DNA of 64,000 nucleotides from Pardosa pseudoannulata. Its lineage: Eukaryota > Arthropoda > Arachnida > Araneae > Lycosidae. Position 1 is the first letter of the stretch. Each line of letters begins with the position of its first letter. Below are positions 1 through 12,400 of the stretch, piece by piece. The stretch covers positions 74,024,009 to 74,088,008 of the forward strand of contig CM063502.1 of assembly GCA_032207245.1 (NCBI GenBank). Reading direction: 5' to 3'. The notes under the pieces are model-generated. The model worked only from the letters and a program-made list of their open reading frames with translations. It searched no databases and was not told where the DNA came from. The position numbers and the translations under genes were made by a program.

Positions 1-414
1 TCAGCCTGTTTTAACATATAACTTAATGTATATACCTCTTATTAAACTGAAAGAAGTTTACCTTAAGTTACTGTCGTTTTCATATTCAAGTGGAAAAACA
101 TGCTTGCAATGCATACACTTTCAAAGAACCCAGTGTAACAGATAATTTTACATACATTTCTGAAACTACGCAACTGTTTTATTCCTGTTACACATTTTTG
201 CAAAAATTAAACCGTAATTAAGATTTTTATTTTCCATTAACTTCGAATTAAAATAAATATCAGTGACTATACTATTTATTTATATATTATCTTTTTTTTT
301 TAAGTTTGATAAACCTGAACTTCTAATAAAGTTGTATTTTTTTCCACTGGAAAAGGGACACCGCTATTTATGGGACAAAATGTCTGGTCCGGAGGGTATC
401 TCTTATTGGAAGGG

Positions 415-492
<78 letters not shown>

Positions 493-1264
493 TTAAAATA
501 AAAGCTAAAATGGATCAGGTGTCTTACTGCCAAAATAATTATTAATCTCCACCTTTGTTTACTGCTTTTAATGTAACTTATAAGTTTTTTATACAAAGCA
601 TACATATTAAAAAGATTCAGCTTGTTCTACAGAAATAAGGATGTCTCATGATTTTGAAATAATTCACAAAAATTTCTTTCAGTAAGAAATAAAAAGTTAT
701 CTTAAGTGAAATCCTTTCAATATACGAGTGTTTTTACTATTGAAAAACTGATAGAATGCACAAAAAGCATGAAATTTTACTGATATAAATATAATACCAC
801 TATTGTTTTGTGCATAATTTTATATGAGAAAATAAGCTCATAAAACCTTTTATTCAAAGTACTAAAGTAGCTCATAACCTCTTATTCAAATCACACATTA
901 AACTGTTTCAACTTGAAAGAAAGAAATTAAAATGCTTGATAAAAAAAATAAGAACTTTCAATAAAATTCAAAATGCTATTTTAAATAAAGTCTTACCAAT
1001 CCACAAATATTTTTAGCATTACAAAACTGATAGAAAATAAAAAAAATAAGAAATTATATTCATATAAATATGTCACTACGATTATTTCGCTTGCATTGTT
1101 CCTAGAAATTGAACAAAATTTTTTACAACTATGTATTTTATAGATTAATATTTCCATTTTGACTAACAGTGTTAAAATTAACGTAACATTTCATTTTTAT
1201 GATAACAAAATTCAGCTTCTAGCTGTTGACTAAAGTTATAATGTATTGGATCCAAAATAATTGC
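1..1264. other. AT-rich noncoding stretch downstream of a minus-strand gene
   Basis: Apart from the (TA)n tract at 419-486 I see no coding, RNA or mobile feature here. It lies 3' of the terminal exon at 1265-1401, so its right end probably holds that gene's 3' UTR. I did not identify a convincing polyadenylation site. Short open frames crossing the TA tract only encode Tyr-Ile runs and are not genes. Confidence 0.6.
419..486. repeat. (TA)n microsatellite
   Basis: An uninterrupted run of about 34 AT dinucleotides. The Ile-Tyr open frames on both strands across it are artefacts of the repeat. Confidence 0.98.
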
Positions 1265-1401
1265 TTAGTTCTTCAAGATTTTTCCAGTCGGAATACTTGT
1301 CACATGGTAGATAGTATTCATCTCTTTGATGGATATTGGGTGACCAATGTCTTCCGATATCAAGTCAACTCCCATGATGGACAATCCATCAATTCTTCCG
1401 C
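1265..1401 (-). CDS. Terminal coding exon, possible RimK/LysX-like ATP-grasp ligase C-terminus (partial gene)
   Basis: On the minus strand a pyrimidine-rich tract ending in TATAG is a good splice acceptor. It is followed by two bases of a split codon and 44 codons to a TAA at 1267-1265. The peptide contains GVDLISEDIG and then IKEMNTIYH, and ends TGKILKN. The order G-V-D-L, a short loop, then E-x-N and a final hydrophobic-K segment resembles the end of RimK/LysX-type ATP-grasp ligases, where E and N bind Mg-ATP. Those enzymes join an amino acid to a carboxyl group. The assignment comes from motif recognition only. The upstream split codon is completed in phase by the candidate exon at 1976-2014, giving Gly. 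The rest of the gene must lie at higher coordinates, and I could not find it. Confidence that this is a real exon is moderate; the family is less certain. Confidence 0.45.
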
Positions 1402-1975
1402 CTATAAAAAAAAGAAAAGTTTCTTGTCTTTCTCTCAATTAATTTAAGAAGTAACAAGCTCCAAAAATAAAAGGTTAACTTTGAGATGCTTTAACTTTAG
1501 ACATGATAATTGGTAAAATGATAGCAAAATTCATAAAATATTAAGCTAATCAATCTTTTGATTTTACAATTTCAGAAAGTATTTGTCAGAGTATTCGGAC
1601 GTATAAATAATTATACTTTGAAAACGAATTTTATACACACAATCTCCAATTTTACCAAATGTTTTTCAGTGCTCTCTATATAAATGAATGCCATTTTCAA
1701 GAAGCATGGCAAGCGAAAATTGCAAACAATAACCTGCAGTCAGAATTAAAAATAATAAATACTGGATGAAAGATGAACAGGTATACTAAAATAAAGTTCG
1801 ATGCACATGCGGGAAAGTTCCTAATTTTTTAGATAGATGTATACAAATTTTGTTAAAATCCCAAAAGTATATCTTGAAAACTCTGAAAGTAATCATTAAT
1901 AGAATAAGCTGAAATCAAAGTATCAATATATAGTATAGTATAAATATTATAAAAAAACTGTATGTATAAATATAC

Positions 1976-2014
1976 CTAGTGTATTGCGGATAGCAGTATC
2001 AGTGTTTAATCTGA
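1976..2014 (-). CDS. Candidate small internal exon of the same minus-strand gene
   Basis: A TTCTTCTGCAG acceptor precedes position 2014 and a CTAG|GTATAT donor follows position 1976 on the minus strand, bounding a 39-nt open exon. It reads RLNTDTAIRNTL plus one base. That base joins the terminal exon's leading GC to make GGC (Gly), so the phase is consistent across a 574-bp intron (1402-1975). The R-x-N-T start recalls the Arg/Asn position before the C-terminal GVDL motif of ATP-grasp ligases, but the spacing is shorter than I expect, so an exon may be missing between them. A 39-nt open stretch can arise by chance. Confidence 0.33.
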
Positions 2015-2260
2015 CTGCAGAAGAAACACACATGGAGTTTCAGGAAAACATCTTTGCATATGTATATGACTTTACCATGTTTTTACCTGCTTTAAGGTTT
2101 CAAGATATATCCAGATGCATTTTTCTAAATATTCAACAAAAGTCTAAAATCTCATGTGACAGGTCATCATTGGCAATATATTATTATCTAACTTAAGACC
2201 TTCCCATATATAATATTTCTTGAAGTAAGGATGACTTAGGACTTTAGATCACTTCATTCC

Positions 2261-2278
2261 CAATATACATACACACAC

Positions 2279-2319
<41 letters not shown>

Positions 2320-2354
2320 TACATAATGTATATATATACATATATAATACATAT
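2261..2354. repeat. Compound (CA)n/(TA)n microsatellite
   Basis: ACACAC runs lead into about 17 TA units and then interrupted TACATA/TATATA units. It abuts the 5' end of a deleted SINE. Confidence 0.95.
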
Positions 2355-2452
2355 GCCTTGGCCGATTGGATAAACGCTGCTCTTCGATACCGTTATCCTT
2401 GGGTTATCTCCATGTAGCAAAAAGTAGTCTGTAGCATTCCAAACCAACCAAC
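2355..2452 (+). mobile_element. tRNA-derived SINE (family 1), internally deleted
   Basis: The sequence starts with an A-box-like TTGGCCGATTGGATAAACGC and continues to a weak B-box-like GGGTTATCTCC. It then jumps to the family's 3' end, ending with GTAGCATTCCAAACCAACC. The better copy at 50705-50878 (minus) supplies the comparison: its middle module, with the motif CGGAATCGG, is missing here. This is a non-autonomous element and shows no target-site duplication next to the microsatellite. Confidence 0.65.
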
Positions 2453-2739
2453 CGCCACATTTATCTGAATTTTTGGAGTTGTTAGTACATGATTTATTAA
2501 TATTCTAGTGAGAATTTTTAAATTCATTTTTATCAACACTATCAAAATGCTGGGATTATTTATTTTCTAAAAATCGAAAAATTACGGAAATGTCCGAAAA
2601 ACATACCTGTAATAGTACTTAAATTACTTCGAATAAATCTTTATACCTCTCAACTTTTAAACTGGGTACTTTATTCGCACACTACATCTTCATAAACTGA
2701 GACACCTTGCATTTCATAACTTTTTTAAAATTATACGCT

Positions 2740-3890
2740 CCTTTTGAAAATTAGAATTTGAGGAAAAAATTATTAAATTTTTCTTCATAAAGAGTTCTTA
2801 TGTTTCATTTTGCAAGCTTTATTTTTCTTTATCAAAGATCTGTGCTCACATTTATGCCTTCGTCACTTACTTTTATGCAGCATTTTGAGCCACTAACTGT
2901 TCCCGATCCTAAATTGCAAGTTGAATTTTGGAAAGTTTATTTCTCGCAGAGATAAAAAGATAAGACTGACACTTAGATGAAAAATATCTCCCATCCTATA
3001 TCCTGTTTTATGTTCGAGAAAGACACCGTCTGGAATCAGTAGCAATATCATTTTGAAACATAGTAATTCTCCCTCCTTTATCTTACTCATAACACGGTGA
3101 AAGTTTCACAACTATGGTCCTGTGATAAAACCTATTTTTTCTATCTTGTCATCAAAGCTAAATTATTTTTTCTGAAAAATCATAGATCTGCTGCACTCCT
3201 TAGATTATTTAATTCTTTAGTCTCACATACGTGTGTAATGGTCTGATTCAAGTCAGAAGCGTATCTCTCGTATCTCAACCTCCTTCCGCAAATTTGCGGA
3301 GATAAAAAAGTTTCGGGTTTGATTTGAAAAGCTACAGTTTCACCATTCACACTGAAGGTAATTTCTATTATTTAGTTTTCCAATGAACAAAGAGAACTTC
3401 GAATCTAAATGCAGTCATGGCTCTATCAGAAGCACAAATCCAACATTCTAGAACTTTACGTTTATTGAGAACAAAAACGCAACAGTCAACTGACCATTTG
3501 AACTTTGCAAGAGCTCAGAATCAAATTTTACAGCAAAATGCCTCTTTCACAAATGCCGAACCCTAGAACGAGAATCATGTACTTTTGTTTCCATTCAGCG
3601 GTTTTTGCGAAGCAATAGGAAATTTTTGTTTATTTAAGTTAGCTCTAAATCCACACAATCGGCAATTTAGGTGTTGGAGAAGTCAACACATTTTGATAGG
3701 ACAGCTGAAAAATATGGCTGGTGGACAGAAAATTAGCATTTATTCCAGCGTTGGTTTTGAGAAATGAATAAAAAGATTAAGTTGGAGAACACTCCTTTAT
3801 CTGACATTTTATGGCTTAGGTATTAATATAAGATAAAAAAAGAGAGATTTAGATATCTGCTTTAGAGGTAAAAATTTTGATATGTTAAGC
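2740..3890. repeat. Dispersed unit 'R', copy 1 (longest form)
   Basis: Shares ordered blocks with 4010-4712, 5530-6380 and 8555-9240. Examples are the segment with TCACTTACTTTTATGCAGCA, the block with AACACGGTGAAAG near 3090, and the block near 3690-3890 with GACAGAAAATTAGCAT, which matches 6206-6221. It ends in a degenerate CA/TA microsatellite at 3889-3930. A perfect 14-bp palindrome CCGCAAATTTGCGG sits at 3286-3299. A 46-codon ATG frame at 3418-3558 (begins MALSEAQ, ends NAEP) is not visibly preserved in the other copies, so I do not call it a gene. The class is unknown: it may be a non-autonomous transposon or a segmental duplicate. Confidence 0.6.
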
Positions 3891-4009
3891 ACACACATGT
3901 ATAGATATATTCATATATGTATGTATGAGAGTGTAATAATTGTAGGAATAGGTGTTTTTTTCAAATATTTATATATTAATACCTTAATTTGAAGTGATGG
4001 GTTCATATA

Positions 4010-4871
<862 letters not shown>

Positions 4872-5529
4872 TACTTTTATATGTATATTCTACTTTTTCT
4901 AATCATAACTTTCACAACCACCCAAATGGCCAAGGACATCCAAGAACATGAATCAGTGAAATTCCGTTCCTTCCACACATCTCAAAACTAAAGTCTGAAT
5001 TAATAATTGCTACATGTGGCCCTTTTTTTTTACTTTTCTAGACCATATATCGAATCTCCCCCTATCACCGCTATCTTTATGCTTTTATATGCGATTATTG
5101 AATTACGATACATACTACAACAGAGACTGCTTAAAACACTTTCTCATGAGAAGTCATCCACGTGATTGCCTCCTCACGGGACGCAAGGTTAAGACGGTAT
5201 TTTTACTGATCAACAGATTCCTGGTTGCAGTTTGCCTGTGTAAGACGTGTCGGTGGATTCTCCTAGTTTAAGAGGAAAATAAATGATTTTTGTATTGTTT
5301 TTTCTTTGGTTTTAGTACATTAGGAAGTTGTCTTGCACGACATGACTTCAGTAAAGTTACGTTGCCAATCCTCGAAGCTAAAAGAACATGGACTATTTCC
5401 AAGCGTGATCGGTGAAGAGGAGCATGCATACAGAAAGCTTTAAATATTGAAGCACCGAATATTTTACTACTTCTATTCAATAAAGTATTTACTTTAAAAT
5501 GTATAGAATCTACTAGAATTTAGTAACGT
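4872..5529. other. Spacer between R copies; 85-codon ORF of unknown status
   Basis: The plus-strand frame 5014-5271 is richer in GC than its surroundings and ends in a Cys-rich tail (VCLCKTCRW). I recognise no family, the start context is a poly-T stretch and no splice sites support it. It could be a chance frame or part of a decayed element. Confidence 0.35.
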
Positions 5530-6380
5530 TGAAAAAAAAATATTTATTTTCTTCATCTTTATTTTTACTTTGCAATATTTATTTTCCTGTTTGAAAAGAC
5601 TAGGCTCACACTTTTGCATTCGGCGCTCACTGCACCATTTCAACGACACTGGCTGTACACAGTCTTACATTACATACTATGAATTTTTGAAAGACAGACA
5701 AAAGATAAATATCTAAAGCTTTGACGAAAAATATCGTGCAGTCTAAATCCTATTTTATATACAAAAACGACACCATTTCTGGCATAAAAGTCTCCTAAAC
5801 TTTTCCTACTCAGTCAGAAAACCGAAAGCTTCATAACTTTGACGCCTTGAAATGCTTTCTCTACCTGTCATCGAATAGAAGTAAATTTTTCCTCAGATAA
5901 ACAAAATATATTTACTACTCCCCGTTTACTTTCTTAATATATTGATTTTATGAAAGATATATACAGCTATTCACTTTGAATCATCATTACAGTGCAACAG
6001 AATTTTAAGAATAAACTAATCTTTCCTCAAAGCCCCAAAGCGAGTGATTTTGTTCCCATGAGACTTGCAATGGTTCAGTCTTTTTTGGGAGGCATGAGTG
6101 AACCTGGATAATTTAATCTAGCTCGAAAATCCACAGTTCTGTCATTTATATTCTGTTATTGCTGAAGTGAAAGGATTTTCCTGGGACAGTTGAAAAATGA
6201 GGCCAGAAGACAGAAAATTAGCATGTATTCCAGCATTAATTTTTAGAGACGGGTGAAAAGAATTTAAGTCGGAAAGCACTCCTTTATTTGTTATTTTACG
6301 GCTGGGAAATTAGGTATTAAAATGAGAAGAGGGAAAAGAATAATTTTAGATATCTATCTTAGTAATAACTTTGATATATT
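5530..6380. repeat. Dispersed unit 'R', copy 3 (long form)
   Basis: Collinear with copy 1 over its whole length. It has the GGCGCTCACTGCACCATTT block, the ATCCTATTTTATA block at 5750, the CAGAAAATTAGCATGTATTC block at 6210, and a 3' end at TTTGATATATTACACACACG, which becomes a large (TA)n tract. Copy 1 ends at the same point in a shorter degenerate CA/TA tract, so the microsatellite probably belongs to the unit. Confidence 0.65.
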
Positions 6381-6387
6381 ACACACA

Positions 6388-6460
<73 letters not shown>

Positions 6461-6462
6461 TA

Positions 6463-6547
<85 letters not shown>

Positions 6548-6550
6548 CAT
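6380..6550. repeat. (TA)n microsatellite, left flank of an LTR-like element
   Basis: TA repeats interrupted by single-base shifts (ATAATA, ATAAATA, ACTATA), ending in ATACATACATATGG, where the LTR-like element begins. Confidence 0.97.
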
Positions 6551-6809
6551 ATGGATTTTTTACTGAGAGTGACGCGGCGTGAGGAGTTAGCCACATAAAT
6601 ACGGCTCACGCTCAGTGATCGGAGCAGAGAGCAGTGTGTACATTCCGCAGACAGAGCTGTGGCTACCCGTGGCAGCTAAGTCTGCCTTTGTTAAAAGTTA
6701 GGCGCCAGTGTGCGACGCCATTGAAGATCATTGATGAATAGTGAGCTCTGAGATTTGAATAAAGCTATGAAAATGTACTCAGGACTTTAGTGTCATTTAG
6801 TGGGAGCGC

Positions 6810-6813
<4 letters not shown>
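6551..6813 (+). mobile_element. Solo-LTR-like element inside (TA)n, copy 1 (5' truncated)
   Basis: A 263-bp GC-rich island embedded in a TA tract on both sides. In plus orientation it carries a TATA-like ACATAAATACGGC near 6593, then an initiator-like CTCAGTGATC, an AATAAAG polyadenylation-type signal near 6759, and an end GTGGGAGCGCGACA. This order (TATA, initiator, polyA signal, CA end) is that of an LTR. The minus-strand copy at 58606-58900 matches over most of the length and extends about 45 bp further at the 5' end with a TG start. No internal retroelement genes are nearby, so it would be a solo LTR or an LTR-like non-autonomous element. Confidence 0.6.

Positions 6814-6900
<87 letters not shown>
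6814..6900. repeat. (TA)n microsatellite, right flank of the LTR-like element
   Basis: About 40 TA units with one phase shift, directly after the element's terminal CA. Confidence 0.97.
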
Positions 6901-6904
<4 letters not shown>

Positions 6905-7210
6905 ATTACTTCTTATACGACTCTAAAGGGGCCGAATAAAACATTCATATAACAAGTCAGAGATCACCCACTTTAGCAAATTCGGTTTCTTGAATCTCGT
7001 TTAAGCTACAACAGAGCTGATTGCCATATCAGTATTATATCTTAAACTGGAGCATAATTTTCATAATCAATTTGAGTCTTGGAAAAATATAATGAATTTT
7101 CATTAAAAATGTAAACTTTACACACATTTTACATTAGGAAAGCCCTCTATGAGCCAGAAATCGGTTAGCCGTCTACAAAACCTTGAAATATTTTTATCAA
7201 TAACTCAAAA

Positions 7211-7480
7211 AATATATACTTTATTTTCTTTTAATTCCCCCCCCCCCAAATAGTCCTTCTGATTAGATGAAAATGCATGATCGAAGTTTTTCAACAGTAA
7301 GTGCGGTAAAAAGAAGAATCCAGGAATGAGGAATACTTTATTTTCTTTAATTTAAATATATACTTTATTTTCTTTTAATTCCCCCCCCCCCAAATAGTCC
7401 TTCTGATTAGATGAAAATGCATGATCGAAGTTTTTCAACAGTAAGTGCGGTAAAAAGAAGAATCCAGGAATGAGGAATAA
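7211..7480. repeat. 144-bp tandem duplication with poly-C tract
   Basis: The segment starting AATATATACTTTATTTTC, containing a run of 10-11 C's and the block GATTAGATGAAAATGCATG, occurs at 7211 and again at 7355 with near-identical sequence (offset 144). The second copy ends at about 7480. The similarity implies a recent event. Confidence 0.93.
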
Positions 7481-8554
7481 AAGAATAACACTGATTCTAA
7501 AGGGCTACATTCAGAACTGAATGAATCAAAATAAAAGTTCTGGAAAATGGATAATATGGGAACAATCTATCAGGGTTTCACTATATATCATTAATAAACA
7601 TTAAAGGAAAATCTCTAAAGAGTACTAAATACTTTATTACTTTGACATTTTAATAATTACATTCGATTAGTTTTATCAGAAAAAGAGGAAATAACTCTCT
7701 GTTCTTGTTTAAGACGTAATACAGAGGTTTAAAGCAATTCTCTATATCTGACAATGCTCGAACACTTTTTTCAGAAAAAAAACTTTTTCGTTGCAGATGG
7801 TCTCTCAGCACTTTTAAAACGATATATTCTTAATTAAAACTTATAATAATTTAGGTATCATTATTAATTTCATCTACTTCCCTCAAATATTTACATATTA
7901 GCATTTTTAAACTACTTTCAGTAGCTTTGATTTCTATAACAAGAAGATTTTAATTTTATTAGCATTCAACATATTCTTTAAAGCCAGTTTTCATCACAAA
8001 ACGTTTCTTTGCATTGTTTTTGATTCCGCGAATCTACCAAATCTTCAAAGTTTTTCTCGCTGTCCACTTCTTTCTCTAAAACTTCCGGTACAACGAGATT
8101 TTACATTAGTCCATGCAGTTTTGCTAAGAAAAGCTCAATCATAATTGAAATTTGTGTATATTCCTTCTTATTAGAAAATATCAAATGGCAGAAAATACTT
8201 TTTCATTAATTTTTTATTTAAAGTTTATGATTATTTCCATATCTAATGGTTAAAATTATCTTTTGACATATGCAAGCAAAAATATGATAAAACGGGCCAA
8301 TATTTATTTAAAATTTTCTCCAAAAATATGTCATCAGTTTTATAAATCTTTAATTGCTGTTGTGTGATCTTAGATATTTTATTCCTAAGCATTCCTCCTC
8401 CAATTAATTATGATCAGACCCCGACTATTTATTGGTATCTTCTTGAGTATGCAGTGAAAATCACTTAACTATTTACAAACTAGTTAAAAATAAATTGAAT
8501 AAATGTAGTTTGTGTTACCCCACAAAATAGTCCTACAGCGATTAAGAGTTAATC
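7481..8554. other. Noncoding AT-rich stretch
   Basis: I see no open frame of note, RNA or repeat structure here. Confidence 0.5.
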
Positions 8555-9240
8555 CAGGAGATGTCAGAAAATCTTTCTTTCGTAATGCTTAAACTAATCT
8601 GTATTTGCAGGGATATTTTTATATCAAATTTATATTCATAGTATTTACATATTAATAAAAAGACATTTAATTTTTCTGTTATATAGTTACTTTAAAATGC
8701 ATACTTTAAGACAAATTTTTAAAAAATTTTCCATCAAAATGTCTTAGTTTTTTTATTTTGAAATATTGTTTTCTTCTGTTCAAAGAACAATGGCTATATT
8801 TCTGTCTTCGTCACTTACTGTCAAGCGCCATTTTGTGGTAATGTCTGTCGACGGCTCTACATTTCTAGAGAAATTTTAGCAAGTTATTTTTAGGAGACAA
8901 AAGAAAAATCCTGGATGTTACCTCACATTCTAAATTTTATTTTTTATTCAAAGACGACATCGTCTAGAGTAAGTGGCAATGCCATTTTGGGACATAAGAC
9001 AGAAGTCTCCCTAAGTTTTGCTACTCAGAACACGGCGAAAGGTTCATAACTCTGGTGCTCCGAAAGCAAATGCTTTTTGTGCTCTGTCATCGCAGCAAAA
9101 TCTTTCTCACAAAAAATAGATCTACTACTCCCTTTAGACCACTTTCCCTTACTCCCATCTGATACTGAGGTTAAGAAAGATATGAGCAGACTCTTCACAC
9201 CCAACTGTAGATAAATATTCTTTGAAGTTATGATTATATT
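8555..9240. repeat. Dispersed unit 'R', copy 4
   Basis: Contains TCTTTCTTTCGTAATGCTTA (as in copy 2), GTCTTCGTCACTTACTGTCA (as in copy 1), CCATTTTGGGACATAAGACA, GAACACGGCGAAAGG and TAGATAAATATTCTTTGAAG in the same order as the other copies. It lacks a terminal microsatellite. Confidence 0.65.
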
Positions 9241-9421
9241 TTTTATTCGATGGTACTACTTATGCCATTTCAGAATATTATTCCTCTATGTATGACACTA
9301 TAAACTGATGTCTAGCTGTTACGTAAAGATAATGAATTGATTTAAGTATGCAGATTATAATAAATATCTAACGTTTTTTAAAATTTTATTATTGCAAAAT
9401 TCTATTGTAATTCTATTGTAA

Positions 9422-9469
9422 GTTTGAGGTGGAACGGTTAATGGTCTAATTAACCGTTCCACCTCAAAC
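9422..9469. repeat. Perfect inverted repeat / hairpin, 21-bp stem, 6-nt loop
   Basis: Arm GTTTGAGGTGGAACGGTTAA plus T (9422-9442) is exactly complementary to 9449-9469, with loop GGTCTA. The arms are GC-richer than the surroundings, and a small direct repeat TTCTATTGTAA lies just upstream. The stem is too short for a typical animal pre-miRNA. It may be a palindromic remnant of a transposon end or a template-switch product. Confidence 0.95.
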
Positions 9470-12400
9470 CAAAAACATTTTGTCTTAAAATACTTTAAAG
9501 GAAGTTTAAGAATTTAGTTAATTAAAAGTAAAATAAGCAGTAATAATATATAAAATTGAAAAAGACAGATAAATTAAAAAAACATGAATAATCCTCATAC
9601 CTGAATCAAAATAAGTTAGAAGACTATTTTAAAAAGAAATTATGTGCTTTAGCCTATTTTTATAGAATAAAGCATATAATTTCATCATTAAAATTAATTA
9701 AAGCATCATTAAAATTTAACTCTTCCATTTTTTTGAAAAGTAGCTGTAGTAAAAAATACAACTCTTCATGCAGTAAATACGCATATCTTGAATATATAGA
9801 TTAACTGTAATTCTTCTCGTTTTCCTGCGTGATTAATGGATAGATGTTCTGCTTACTATTAAGAAGATTAATGGATTTGTAAGGTTTGTATAATGTTACG
9901 GTAATTTCAGTGATAATCGTTCTTTATTTTTTATCAGTTCCATCAAAGAGTCTCAAAGATGTCTATCGAGTATCATTGGCTACCAACTTGTATTCAAGGA
10001 ACGATCTCAGAGTTAAGCATGAAGAAAGTATATGACATTCTAGATAATCTGAACATTAAATTTTTATTTAATTTTACATATAATATGTAAGATAAGCAGT
10101 GCGTTAGTAATTTATACAAGCAGTAATAATTATACATTACATCTAAAAATTCTGTGAATTTGTATGCTGTATTAAAAAGAAAATACAGTTGAGAAATTAA
10201 ATATACTAAGCATAATTTTAGCAATCTTTTATAGCATAAAGGAATTATTTTTGTCTTCTTCCAATCGATTACATATTAATTCCTATACTAAAACTTATTT
10301 ATTTATATCTGAAATTTATCAATTTCTTTTAATACGTAAGAAATAAGCGTAGTGATTTGTAATATAATTTTTTTAATATTTCTTAGTAAACCCATTAAAA
10401 TATCGATTAATTGTTATCAAATATATTTCTATGTAAATTGTAAGTTATTGCATTCCCAAAGTAGCTTTAGTTTTAATGAATAAATCCTAAAGTACTTTAG
10501 TAATTCAAATTATAGAGTAATAAATATAAATGAATAGTTAATTTAAACATCTTGTTCAGTAGAAAGTTTTAAAAATGTATCTGTTATAAACGTATTTAGT
10601 TCTTCTCTACATACTTTCTTACATACCATACTTCTCTTCTTATCAAATATAATATAATTGTTATTCATTCTAAAAAAGTATGAAATATTCAGAAGAAATT
10701 ATACTATTTTTAGCTCTTAGTATTTATTATGGTATTGGAAAGAAATGTCTTATTAGATTTCTTCTTGCTGAATATCTCATTGCAGGAATTTTATTTATTA
10801 ACAAATATATAGATCTTTATATAGTTTTCATGTCAGTGATTAGATAAGTATAACAGTTTATAACGTAAGAAAAGTTTTAAAAAATACTAAAACTCTTGGG
10901 AGTTTAATTTGAAAATTTAGGGTGAGGAAGTATAACTTAAATAAATTATATACTTAGACGATAACCTTGAACTAATATTATATTATTGCATTATTCATGC
11001 ACTAATGACAAGGTTATAATGCCTTGAAATATTAAAATTGATTTTCGTGGGTGTATCCAGTAAAGAAGGTTTCATGTTAAGAATCTGATGTAATCTTCTA
11101 TTGTTGCTTATAAAAATCAATGCCAAAAAAGTTTTTCGCATGAATATTTATTAAAGTATTTTAACCTATTGTAAATTTTCTTTATTCCTTATAAATAACA
11201 ATACATTTTCGGAATTGATATGAGCTTCCTTCACTTTTTAGACGATTGATTTACACGCTGCTTTCCATTCATTATTTTCAGTGACTTCAACAATGTCTTG
11301 TCCTTTATTCTGTAATATTTTAGGATTTTCCTTTTTGTGTTTTGATGGCTGTGTTTTATGATTTATTGAACAGTATTCCCCTAGAGCATCTATTTTTTTT
11401 GTTCTTCTGAGATATCGAACAAATTGATATTTTTATCAGTAATTGGGGGTACATAATTCATGTGAAGAAATAATTTTAAGATCAATTCCATCCTAGTATT
11501 ATGATTCGTTTTAATACAAAAATACTTTGATTGCTGTAGGACTTAACTGGTTAAAGGAACATATTACATTCTGAGTAAAAAAATCTTTATTATTATCAGA
11601 TCTTTCTTCTGATTCATCAGAAGACAAAACATTCTGCTCATTTTAGATTAAATAATTTTATAAGCTATATAATAGGATTTCCCTTTAAATATGATTTAGA
11701 CATTTCAAGCAATATATTTAAAAGTTAATGGTTATATAAATACTTAAAGAAAAATATGACTTACTTAAAGGATTTTACTTAAAGGATTTTTGAGCTATGT
11801 ATATTAAAAACTAAATTTTTATACCGAATTCAAGCTGAATAACTTTCTTATTCTGTAAACCAAACCCTTTAAAAAGATTTAAAAATTTAATTATCATAAA
11901 ACAATGACATTAATTGCAATCAAATAGAGACGAGTATGTTACGGTTTAGACTTAACAAGAAAATAGATAACTATAAGACCCATCTATACAAGGGTTTATT
12001 GATTTGACTAAGTTTCTAATTAACAATCTAATTTGTAATTAATGTCAGTATCTTAAGAAATCGAAAACTTTAAATCTATTCATAATCATCAAGCTATAGA
12101 TTGAAATATATTGCTCAGATTAATCTAACTGACGTTCAGAGAATAAAAAATATTCTTACATTCAGTTTAATGTAAAAATTTAGTTATTAATTTATATATT
12201 TCAAAGTTTTTTTGCAGGTAAGCCACTGTTGTTTCGTTGCTGTATATTTTTTAAGCTTTATTTAAAAAAATTATATAACTTCAAATCGTAAAACTAAATC
12301 TAAAAGTTATAGTATTATTAAATTGTCTGTGAAACTTTTCTTAAACAACCAGGAGTATTTATTATACCATTGTATTTGAAAAAGGTTGCTTTAATAATAA

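Noticed and set aside
263..605. Tyr/Ile-rich open frames across the (TA)n tract, and the same type at 4605-4991, 6322-6609, 33847-34044 and 52812-53124
   Set aside because: A TA repeat is open in every frame and encodes alternating Tyr and Ile. The frames exist only because of the microsatellite.
2020..2110. Further upstream exon of the ATP-grasp-like gene ending at GCAG|GTAAAAAC
   Set aside because: In the phase needed to join the 1976-2014 exon, this stretch contains a stop codon.
9422..9469. Perfect hairpin as a microRNA precursor or a bacterial-type terminator
   Set aside because: The 21-bp stem is shorter than animal pre-miRNAs and there is no T-run. The genome context is eukaryotic.
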